Positions 7,458 to 13,357 of a DNA stretch of 25,470 nt are shown here, piece by piece. Under the pieces are notes generated by a model that searched no databases, was not told where the DNA came from, and worked only from the letters and a program-made list of their open reading frames with translations. The stretch's first letter is position 1, and the number at the start of each line of letters is the position of its first letter. A program made the position numbers and the translations under genes. This DNA comes from STD1-80 sp043802745 (lineage in GTDB: Bacteria; Patescibacteriota; Minisyncoccia; Minisyncoccales; CG1-02-41-26): assembly GCA_043802745.1 (NCBI GenBank), contig JAZDKU010000037.1:1-25470 (forward strand), given 5' to 3'.

Positions 7458-8150
7458 TTAGCATAAAACACTATTTTGCACAAAAGGAACAGCCACTCCT
7501 TTCTTTACTTTTTCTTTACCTATCTTATCGGGTAATGGCATAGAACCATACTCCTTTAAAAATATTCTATTCAGCTTTCTTAACTCTTTCGGCGAAAGAG
7601 TCGGTACAATCAACCCCTTACCTTCTACGCTACATGCCATTTGAAACAAACCAAAAAAATCACGAAGCCAAGGAAGATTGCTGGATAAAACGCTCGCCAT
7701 GGCTTCTGGGAGGCCATAAAAGCAAAGGGTATAGAAAAGGCCATCTTTGCTGGAGTTTGCATTTCTAACTAAGTGTTCTACTATGCTTTCTTGTGATTCA
7801 TCCTGAACTTCCTCCTCCGACCCTTCTGAGGTGTCATTGTCCTCACTCTCAACCTCAGTAATTTTTTCAGCATTCATTTTTGCAAATTCAGCCCTTGCCT
7901 TTTCGAAATGTTGCGGCTTTTCCTGTGAAATTTCCTCTTTCTTTTTCTTTATAAGCTCACCTAATATAGTCCACGACTTCCCGTGGAGCAAGCCTTTAAG
8001 CTTTTGCTCGCCGACTTCTGTTTGGACAAATTCTATTAAGCCGTCTACGCTTTCGATTTCTGGGCAAGCGTCTGCAATTTTTTTGGCAATTGGCTTAGTT
8101 AGTCTGCTACCCCTAATCAATTCCCCAACCAATCCTGGAATTTTTTTCAT
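7458..8150 (-). CDS. Hypothetical protein, last gene of a small-gene cluster
   Basis: A 230-residue soluble protein that I do not recognise. The N-terminal part (1-80) is helical and mildly basic (GLVGELIRGSRLTKPIAKKI). Residues about 85-125 are a low-complexity acidic stretch (EVESEDNDTSEGSEEEVQDE), and the C-terminal half is a compact hydrophobic domain with LFYTLCFYGLPEAM and NLPWLRDFFGLFQMAC. It starts with an ATGA overlap on the gene before it and has a good Shine-Dalgarno (GGAGGGG). Codon use (TCC, GCC, CTC-rich patches) differs from the housekeeping genes around it, which suggests acquisition from elsewhere. It could be a plasmid or phage accessory protein; no family assigned. Confidence 0.6.
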   Translation of the reverse strand: MKKIPGLVGELIRGSRLTKPIAKKIADACPEIESVDGLIEFVQTEVGEQKLKGLLHGKSWTILGELIKKKKEEISQEKPQHFEKARAEFAKMNAEKITEVESEDNDTSEGSEEEVQDESQESIVEHLVRNANSSKDGLFYTLCFYGLPEAMASVLSSNLPWLRDFFGLFQMACSVEGKGLIVPTLSPKELRKLNRIFLKEYGSMPLPDKIGKEKVKKGVAVPFVQNSVLC

Positions 8151-8362
8151 TTTTCCCCTCCATTAAAATTTTGTGATGCATGTGATACATGTGTTGTTTT
8201 GTGTGCAATCCATATCACAGTACCAATCGCTATAATAGCGACTACAATCCCGACAAACCATGTCCAATGTTTAGAAATAAAATCTTGGTAATCTCGAAAC
8301 CGGTAGGGAGACACTATTCCCTTCCAAGTTTCTCCAATAAGCCAATCGTCAAACTCTTTCAT
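8147..8362 (-). CDS. Small single-TM protein
   Basis: A 71-residue protein with a soluble N-terminus containing several Trp/Tyr (WLIGETWKGIVSPYRFRDYQ), one TM helix (about 34-53, WFVGIVVAIIAIGTVIWIA) and a His/Ser tail. A strong GGAGGAGG Shine-Dalgarno precedes its ATG. Both ends overlap neighbours by ATGA-type junctions, so translation is probably coupled. Family unknown. Confidence 0.65.
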   Translation of the reverse strand: MKEFDDWLIGETWKGIVSPYRFRDYQDFISKHWTWFVGIVVAIIAIGTVIWIAHKTTHVSHASQNFNGGEK

Positions 8363-8472
8363 GTTTGCCTCCTCCTTCTTATTATATCTAGCCTACATCT
8401 ACAACGAGACTGAAACCAGGGTATAGCTAGTATAAATATAAGAACGATAATAACCCCTGCATTAATTACCAT
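8359..8472 (-). CDS. Tiny membrane protein (37 aa)
   Basis: The ORF starts MVINAGVIIVLIFILAIPWF, a single hydrophobic helix, and continues with a Cys/Arg-rich tail (QSRCRCRLDIIRRRRQT). The topology fits N-out with a positively charged inside tail. An AAGGTG Shine-Dalgarno lies 6 bp before the ATG. Its TGA overlaps the ATG of the next gene, and its last codons double as that gene's Shine-Dalgarno. Its position in a fully overlapping chain supports it being real. Confidence 0.6.
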   Translation of the reverse strand: MVINAGVIIVLIFILAIPWFQSRCRCRLDIIRRRRQT

Positions 8473-8476
8473 TTTT

Positions 8477-8578
8477 TCACCTTCTCTCTTTTTCTCTTAA
8501 CTCTTTAAGAAGAACAAATATTCCATATGGAATATTTAGTAAAAAAGTATAATAAAATAAATTTTTCAAAATCTCCAT
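8477..8578 (-). CDS. Tiny hydrophobic protein (33 aa), first gene of the cluster
   Basis: The ORF encodes MEILKNLFYYTFLLNIPYGI then FVLLKELREKERR: a hydrophobic stretch followed by a charged helix. An AGGAG Shine-Dalgarno lies 6 bp upstream of the ATG. Its stop is 4 bp before the next tiny gene, and its last codons (GAGAGAAGGTGA) supply that gene's Shine-Dalgarno. No homologue is recognised. Confidence 0.5.
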   Translation of the reverse strand: MEILKNLFYYTFLLNIPYGIFVLLKELREKERR

Positions 8579-8645
8579 TTTATCTCCTCTGCAAAAGTTA
8601 AAGGTTAAAAAATTAAAGAACACCACTATAAAGACACAAGGAAAA

Positions 8646-8661
8646 TTACCAAAATTGGTAA
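8646..8661. promoter_or_regulatory. Palindromic operator candidate upstream of the small-gene cluster
   Basis: TTACCAA and TTGGTAA are separated by 2 bp, about 70 bp upstream of the first tiny gene and between it and the end of the M50 gene. It could be a repressor site, or part of the end of the M50 transcript. Confidence 0.4.
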
Positions 8662-8674
8662 ACTTTCTTGTGGC

Positions 8675-9301
8675 TTAAAGGGTTTTTATACCAACGAGCA
8701 GTTGAAAAATCTGCATTATGTAAATTCCTAAATACGGAAAAACAAAATAAATAAATCCAATGAGAAAAAATATACCAAACTGATTTAAAAATATCTTTAT
8801 ATTATCTGCTGATTTTGGCAAAAAAGCGAATAAAATATGCGAGCCATCAAGCGGAGGTATGGGTACTAGATTAAAAAATGCCAACAACAAATTAACCCAA
8901 ACAATACTCCCCAAAATCATCATTAAATTTTGGCTAAACAAAGAACTGCCCAGTGGCAAAAATCGCAAAATCAAAGCAAAAATAATAGCCACTGAAATAT
9001 TAGCCAAAGGCCCGGCTATGGCCACCTTGGCTTCCCCATATTTTCTATCGCGCAAAGCATACGGATTTATTGGCACAGGCTTGGCCCAACCAACCAGCAT
9101 ACTGCTATGAGATATCACTAAAAGCAACGGCACAATTATTGAGCCAAACAAATCAATATGCTTTATGGGATTAAAAGAAAGCCGCCCCATATCCCTGGCG
9201 GTCTTATCCCCTAGCCTTTCAGCCATGGCTCCATGAGCCACTTCGTGGATAATAATAGAAAAAATCAAAACAATTACACTAAAAAAACTTGATAAAAACA
9301 T
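8675..9301 (-). CDS. Site-2 protease family, M50 zinc metalloprotease
   Basis: A 208-residue polytopic membrane protein with the zinc-binding motif HEVAHG near residue 19 and the second metal site NLVPIPPLDGSHILF near residue 142 (Asp of PPLDG). The size and layout match minimal 'Rip'-like S2P proteins without PDZ domains, which often occur in CPR and Firmicutes genomes. These proteases cleave TM segments, including membrane anti-sigma factors. This one is not in an operon with either sigma module but could serve them; that is inference. It is transcribed away from the bL28 gene with a 46-bp gap. Confidence 0.9.
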   Translation of the reverse strand: MFLSSFFSVIVLIFSIIIHEVAHGAMAERLGDKTARDMGRLSFNPIKHIDLFGSIIVPLLLVISHSSMLVGWAKPVPINPYALRDRKYGEAKVAIAGPLANISVAIIFALILRFLPLGSSLFSQNLMMILGSIVWVNLLLAFFNLVPIPPLDGSHILFAFLPKSADNIKIFLNQFGIFFLIGFIYFVFPYLGIYIMQIFQLLVGIKTL

Positions 9302-9347
9302 ATTTATCCTATATTATACCAATATAATTAAAACATCAAATAAACTT

Positions 9348-9623
9348 ATGGCAAAAGTATGTACAATATGTGGCAAGGGCTCATTATTGTTTGGCAAGCT
9401 AAACAAATTAAGGGGAAAGTATAATCCAGCTCCAAAGGTAAGAAAATATCCAAACTTGCAATGGCTAAGTGTGCCAAAAGATGTGCGCAATAAAAAGTTC
9501 ACCAAACTGGCTGGCCAAAGAATTGAAGCCTGCACCAAGTGTATTAAAACCCTGTCCAAACCCTCCCGCCAGAAAAAGCAAAAAGAAACTCCGAAAGAGG
9601 AAGCTCCAAAAGTTGAAGCCTAA
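9348..9623 (+). CDS. rpmB: 50S ribosomal protein bL28
   Basis: A 91-residue protein starting MAKVCTICGKGSLLFGKLNK, with KVRKYPNLQWLSVP typical of bL28. Two CxxC pairs (CTIC near 5-8 and CTKC near 62-65) show the zinc-ribbon (C+) form. It binds 23S rRNA in the large subunit. The C-terminus carries a short Lys/Glu/Pro-rich extension (about 70-91) beyond the core. A tRNA-like sequence begins 7 bp after the stop, so the two are probably on one transcript that is then processed. Confidence 0.95.
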   Translation: MAKVCTICGKGSLLFGKLNKLRGKYNPAPKVRKYPNLQWLSVPKDVRNKKFTKLAGQRIEACTKCIKTLSKPSRQKKQKETPKEEAPKVEA

Positions 9624-9629
9624 AATAAA

Positions 9630-9702
9630 CGGGCTGTAGTATAAAAGTAGTATACCGTTTCGGGGGAGCGGCGGCCCCAGTGCGATTCCCTGGGCAGCCC
9701 GA
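9630..9702 (+). tRNA. tRNA-Pro-like gene (GGG or CGG anticodon), atypical
   Basis: The 73-nt sequence has a perfect 7-bp acceptor stem, CGGGCTG/CAGCCCG, with discriminator A73. A D-arm-like TAGTAT...GTATA segment follows, then a 5-bp anticodon stem CCGTT/AGCGG with loop TCGGGGG, and a 5-bp T stem CCCAG/CTGGG. C1-G72, A73 and the GG of the anticodon are proline identity elements. Oddities are AG instead of GG in the D loop, C at position 33 instead of U, and a 9-nt T loop starting TGCGATT instead of TTCGATT. CCA is not encoded. It could be a divergent functional tRNA or a decaying one. A perfect terminator follows. Confidence 0.5.
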
Positions 9703-9709
9703 CTGCCTA

Positions 9710-9743
9710 AACCAAAAAGACGGCTCTAGCCGTCTTTTTGGTT
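9710..9743. terminator. Bidirectional terminator after bL28/tRNA
   Basis: AACCAAAAAGACGGC and GCCGTCTTTTTGGTT form a perfect 15-bp stem with the loop TCTA, with T-rich sequence in the 3' arm. Confidence 0.9.
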
Positions 9744-9863
9744 GATAAAATTTTATTTTAAATTGTGCAAATACTTGCTTTTCTCTCATTTTTCTATTAA
9801 AAAGAATACGAGGGTATTTTGCTCTAACTTTTTCATTCACAACTAAATAGGAGGTTTTTTAAA

Positions 9864-10211
9864 ATGAAAGACCGAAAAGGGTTCGCTCTGATTGAGGTTT
9901 TGTTAATTGTCGTTATTCTGGGAATTATTGCCCTTGTAGCCATCCCGCGCCTAAAGGCAGCCAGGGAAGAAGGTCGCGTCAACCAGGCAACCTATAATCT
10001 CAAAAATATCTTTTACCTTCAGGAGGGCTACAAAGCCACAAACGGCAAATACGGGAATCTCGAAGAAATTGGTTTTGTAGCAACTAGTGACGAGTCAATT
10101 ATATACGAGATAATCGTCGCCTACGGTAATTATAGAGCGACAGCAAAAATTCCCTCGTCTGGAACTGTTTTATACTTAACCAACGAGGATATTAATGTTA
10201 AAGTGGGGTGA
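9864..10211 (+). CDS. Type IV pilin-like / pseudopilin protein
   Basis: The 115-residue protein starts MKDRKGFALIEVLLIVVILG. It has the prepilin peptidase site G|FALIE with Glu at +5, and a 20-residue hydrophobic helix follows. The C-terminal part (about 35-115) resembles a small pseudopilin head with a short N-terminal linker (KYGNLEEIGF). A full AGGAGG Shine-Dalgarno lies about 9 bp before the ATG, unlike most genes here, and codons such as CGC, GTC, CTC and ATC are more frequent than in neighbours. It stands alone with no assembly genes in the window. Prepilin processing machinery would have to be encoded elsewhere. Confidence 0.85.
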   Translation: MKDRKGFALIEVLLIVVILGIIALVAIPRLKAAREEGRVNQATYNLKNIFYLQEGYKATNGKYGNLEEIGFVATSDESIIYEIIVAYGNYRATAKIPSSGTVLYLTNEDINVKVG

Positions 10212-10232
10212 GACCAAGCAACGCAAATCAAA

Positions 10233-10265
10233 ACAAGGCGGAACTAATCCGCTTTGTCCTATTTT
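10233..10265 (+). terminator. Terminator of the pilin-like gene
   Basis: ACAAGGCGGA and TCCGCTTTGT pair with one wobble around a 5-nt loop, and are followed by CCTATTTT. The rest of 10212-10375 is AT-rich and shows nothing else. Confidence 0.65.
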
Positions 10266-10375
10266 ACTTCTGAAAATTTTATCATTTTTTTAACTTTACA
10301 TGTTTTGCTTTATTTTCTAAAATAAAATAATAATTTAGAAAAATAAAAAAGGTCGTTTTAATTAAAATTTTATAT

Positions 10376-10969
10376 ATGAACAAAAAACAAAATCGAATAG
10401 CTTGCCTGTTAATAATCTTAGCTGTTGGCTTTTCTTTGGCTACCTCAGCTAAAGCTACTTCTACTGCCAGCACTACCACACAAAGCGCGCTAATAGCAAC
10501 CTTGCAACAACAAATCCAGACCATGGTAAGCCAGCTAGCGCTAGTAAAACAAAGCCAGCAAGATGTAAAACAAACATTGAAGTTAGCAAGAGAGTTAAAA
10601 GAAGGAATGAGCGGAAATGATGTTAAATTATTACAGCAAATTTTAGCTACTGACCCATCAATTTACCCGCAGAAAATTATTAGCGGATACTTCGGCAAAT
10701 TAACCGCCAAAGCAGTAAAAAAATTCAAAGAAAAGATTGCCTCTTCAACAGAAGAAATTGATGACGTTAATGATAAAGACGAAAAAGTTAACTCTAGGGT
10801 TTTATCAAGACTGAACGAGATCTTAGAAAATGGAGCTGGCAAATCAGGTAAAGTTCCTCCTGGACTTTTAAAAGCTCCGGGCATACTTAAGAAGTTGAAA
10901 CCAGCCACTACTGCTTCAAGCACTCCTATCTCGAATGCTACTACTTCAAACGCCACCACCACTCCATAA
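10376..10969 (+). CDS. Exported peptidoglycan-binding-like domain protein
   Basis: A 197-residue protein with a signal peptide (IACLLIILAVGFSLATSAKA, cleavage near residue 27). A coiled-coil-prone Gln-rich segment follows (about 38-72, LIATLQQQIQTMVSQLALVK). The PG_binding_1-type domain is at about 73-118: GMSGNDVKLLQQILATDPSI, then SGYFGKLTAKAVKKF. The C-terminus is a Lys/Pro then Ser/Thr/Ala-rich tail (TTASSTPISNATTSNATTTP) that looks like a spacer or glycosylation-type region. The product is probably secreted and wall-associated. It has no catalytic domain, so it may tether or stabilise cell-wall partners. Confidence 0.8.
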   Translation: MNKKQNRIACLLIILAVGFSLATSAKATSTASTTTQSALIATLQQQIQTMVSQLALVKQSQQDVKQTLKLARELKEGMSGNDVKLLQQILATDPSIYPQKIISGYFGKLTAKAVKKFKEKIASSTEEIDDVNDKDEKVNSRVLSRLNEILENGAGKSGKVPPGLLKAPGILKKLKPATTASSTPISNATTSNATTTP

Positions 10970-10982
10970 AAATCTAAACTCA

Positions 10983-11019
10983 AACAAAAACAGCCACGCC
11001 AAGCGTAGCTGTTTTTGTT
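10983..11019. terminator. Bidirectional terminator between convergent genes
   Basis: AACAAAAACAGC and GCTGTTTTTGTT pair outside ACGC/GCGT, with a CAA loop. It serves the plus-strand peptidoglycan-binding gene and the minus-strand copper operon. Confidence 0.9.
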
Positions 11020-11027
11020 ATCCACAG

Positions 11028-11852
11028 CTAAAACTTTTTTCGTTTCATTGAGAGAGAGTTTAAAACTACACTCACCGAAGAGAAAGCCATGGCTAAGGCC
11101 GCGATAGCTGGGCTTAAAAGAAATCCTGTCGATGAATACAATACTCCAGCGGCAATAGGTATGCCAAGAACATTATAGCCGAAAGCCCAAAATAAATTTT
11201 GCTTTATTTTAGAAAAAGTATATTTACTTAAAGAAATTGCCAAAACAACATCAAGTAAGTTATCTTTCACCAAAACAATATCGCCTGTTTCCATGGCAAT
11301 ATCGGTGCCAGATCCCAAGGCAATTCCCAAGTCAGCTTGAGCTAGGGCTGGAGCGTCATTTATGCCATCCCCCACCATGGCCACTACTTTGCCATCTGCT
11401 TGCAATTTTTTAATTTCATTAGCTTTGTCTTGGGGCAACACTTCAGCTAATACATAATCAATGCCAAGTTCTTTGGCGATAGCATTGGCTGATTTTTGAT
11501 TATCTCCAGTTATCATAGCTACTTTCTTGCCAGCTTTTTGTAATAGAGCAACCGCTTGCTTGGAATTTTCTTTTAAAGTATCAGCAATGGCCATAATGCC
11601 AGCCAATTTTTGGTTAAGACCCAACAACACAACAGTTTTCCCTTGGTTCTCTAAACTTTCTATTTTATTTTTCTCTATTTCACCAATTGCTATATTGTTT
11701 TCTGCTATCAATCTTTTGTTGCCTAACAAAACTTCTACCTCTTTGCCATCTATTTTTATTTTTCCAGATAACCCCTTACCTTCGATGGTTTCAAAATCAG
11801 CAACCTCTAAAAAACCAAGCTTGGCTTCTTCGGCTTTTTTGACAATGGCCAA
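11028..11852 (-). CDS. copA: Copper P1B-type ATPase, C-terminal part (split copA)
   Basis: This is the 3' part of a P1B ATPase. Its frame is open up to about 11930, and the first start-like codon (TTG at 11852) lies inside conserved sequence, so it is probably not an independent gene. The open part before that TTG encodes DLILQIAASIEKLSLHPLAL, which carries the SLHP motif of the nucleotide-binding domain. The part listed has MITGDNQKSANAIAKELGID, the hinge GDGINDAPALAQADLGIALG, and the last TM pair with YN and AMAFSSVSVVLNSLSM, which are Cu(+)-selectivity residues of P1B-1 pumps. It joins the N-terminal part only after a -1 shift. Confidence 0.85.
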   Translation of the reverse strand: MAIVKKAEEAKLGFLEVADFETIEGKGLSGKIKIDGKEVEVLLGNKRLIAENNIAIGEIEKNKIESLENQGKTVVLLGLNQKLAGIMAIADTLKENSKQAVALLQKAGKKVAMITGDNQKSANAIAKELGIDYVLAEVLPQDKANEIKKLQADGKVVAMVGDGINDAPALAQADLGIALGSGTDIAMETGDIVLVKDNLLDVVLAISLSKYTFSKIKQNLFWAFGYNVLGIPIAAGVLYSSTGFLLSPAIAALAMAFSSVSVVLNSLSMKRKKF

Positions 11853-11902
11853 AGCCAGCGGGTGCAGGGAAAGCTTTTCTATTGAGGCGGCTATCTGTAA
11901 AA

Positions 11903-13282
11903 TTAAATCTTCTTTTTTGTTTGAAAATTGAAAATTGAAAATTCTGTCACTGATATAATATCAGTGACAGCTGGCTTGCCGATTGTTAAAGTGCCGGTTT
12001 TATCAAAAACCACTGTGTTAACTTTTTGCGCTGTTTCCAAAGCTCGGCCGCTTTTAATTAAAATTCCTCTAGAAGCACCCATGCCTGTGGCCATCATAAT
12101 TACCGTGGGCGTGGCCAAGCCCAACACGCAAGGGCAAGCAATCACCAAAACCGCCACAAATACGCTTAAAGCAAAAGACAATGGCTGACCAAGCAAAAGC
12201 CAAACAACCAAAGCTAAAACTGCTATAGAAAAAACCGCTGGCACAAAATAATAAGAAACTTTATCAGCTAAAGCCTGAATAGGCGCTTTTGAGCCCATGG
12301 CCTCCTCCACCATCTTAATAATTTGAGCCAGCATTGTTTTATCTCCCACTCTAGTTGCTTTAAATTTTAAAACACTATTTTTATTAATAGTTCCCCCGAT
12401 TACCTCATCCCCTATTGTTTTGTTTTTGGGAATTGGCTCGCCTGTTATCATGGCTTCATCCACAAAAGAACTACCCTCAACCACTATGCCGTCAACCGGG
12501 ATTTTCTCGCCTGGCTTAACTAAAATAACATCCCCAACCAACACTTGGCTAATAAGCGTTTTGATTTCCTGATTATTTTTAATAACCAACGTTTCTTTGG
12601 GTGCTAAGCCGATTAATTTTTTAACTGCTTGGCTAGTTTTTCCCTTGGTAATACCCTCTAAATATTTTCCCAAAGATATAAACATTAAAACCAAACTTGC
12701 TGATTCAAAATAAATTGGGCTATTTATTTCCCGGCCCAATAATAACAAGGTGGTTAATGCTACGCTGTAAACAAAAGCAGTAAAAGTGCCCAAAAAAATC
12801 AAAGAATCCATATTTGGTTTTAACCGCAATATGCCTTTAACTCCAGATGTCCAGATATTAAAAGCTGAAAAAATAACTAAAATAGTTAGAAAAAACTGAA
12901 TAACCAAGCTTTGTGTTTCTGTAATATTAAAAATTGGCAAGCCAGCCATTTTGCCCATTGTTAAATATAAAACAGGTAAGCCGAAAATAAGCGTTAAGAT
13001 AAAACGCTTTCGCAACTTTTTAATATCTTTTTCTTTTTGGGCCTGGTGGTGGTCGTGCGTTCTTTCTTCTTTTACTTGCGCTGTGTAGCCTGCTTTTTTA
13101 ATAACTTCTTTTATTCTTTCCAGGCTGGTTTGCGTTTGGTCAATGGTTAGCATCGCTTCTTCAGTGGCTAAATTAACACTGGCCTCAATAACGCCTTTTT
13201 CCCTTTTTAAAACGGTTTCAATATTAACCACGCACGACTGGCAATGCATGCCTGAAATTTTTAAAATAATTTTTTTATCCAT
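11903..13282 (-). CDS. copA: Copper P1B-type ATPase, N-terminal part (split copA)
   Basis: A 459-residue reading frame. The N-terminal HMA domain carries the metal site GMHCQSC (about 10-16), followed by a His-rich spot (HDHHQ). Six TM helices follow, with the actuator motif MITGEPIP and the metal-site CPC in IACPCVLGLATP. The phosphorylation site DKTGTLTIGKP comes about 30 residues before a stop in IFNFQTKKKI. A complete CopA would continue with the sequence found in the -1 frame. The break coincides with three copies of a 7-bp unit and an A AAA AAG motif. Alone, this product lacks the ATP-binding domain and could not pump. It follows the HMA-SafE-cupredoxin gene in the operon. Confidence 0.88.
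   Translation of the reverse strand: MDKKIILKISGMHCQSCVVNIETVLKREKGVIEASVNLATEEAMLTIDQTQTSLERIKEVIKKAGYTAQVKEERTHDHHQAQKEKDIKKLRKRFILTLIFGLPVLYLTMGKMAGLPIFNITETQSLVIQFFLTILVIFSAFNIWTSGVKGILRLKPNMDSLIFLGTFTAFVYSVALTTLLLLGREINSPIYFESASLVLMFISLGKYLEGITKGKTSQAVKKLIGLAPKETLVIKNNQEIKTLISQVLVGDVILVKPGEKIPVDGIVVEGSSFVDEAMITGEPIPKNKTIGDEVIGGTINKNSVLKFKATRVGDKTMLAQIIKMVEEAMGSKAPIQALADKVSYYFVPAVFSIAVLALVVWLLLGQPLSFALSVFVAVLVIACPCVLGLATPTVIMMATGMGASRGILIKSGRALETAQKVNTVVFDKTGTLTIGKPAVTDIISVTEFSIFNFQTKKKI
11912..11918 (-). promoter_or_regulatory. Candidate -1 ribosomal frameshift site (A AAA AAG) in copA
   Basis: In the zero frame the codons ACA AAA AAG place an X XXY YYZ heptamer, A AAA AAG, three codons before the TAA stop. 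A -1 slip here reads on as GAA GAT TTA and exactly enters the frame of the C-terminal part. I found no obvious downstream pseudoknot by eye. Confidence 0.45.
11923..11943. repeat. Three tandem copies of a 7-bp unit inside copA
   Basis: GAAAATT is repeated three times without mismatch. With one copy (or four) the two copA frames are continuous; three copies put them out of frame. Confidence 0.9.
11944..11970. repeat. Perfect 27-bp palindrome inside copA
   Basis: The arms CTGTCACTGATAT and ATATCAGTGACAG flank a single central base. It directly abuts the 7-bp repeats and is translated as VTDIISVT. Confidence 0.9.
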
Positions 13283-13309
13283 ACGATATTATTTTTATAT
13301 TTTTTCTTT

Positions 13310-13357
13310 ATGTCCATCTTACTTCACTACTATGAAGTGATAAAGTAGGGTGGACAT
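13310..13357 (-). other. Intercistronic hairpin between SafE-type gene and copA
   Basis: The outer arms ATGTCCATCTTACTT and AAGTAGGGTGGACAT pair with two wobbles. An inner CACT/AGTG stem is possible. It begins at the stop codon of the upstream gene and lacks a good U-tract, so processing or attenuation is more likely than full termination. Confidence 0.5.

Noticed and set aside
9544..9840. Minus-strand reading frame across the end of rpmB and the tRNA-like gene
   Set aside because: It runs antisense through rpmB, the tRNA-like sequence and a perfect terminator, with atypical composition; it is a chance frame.
11028..13282. Treating the split copA as two independent genes
   Set aside because: The second part has no proper start; its TTG lies inside conserved ATPase sequence, and the SLHP motif lies in the overlap-free gap. 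One split gene explains it better.
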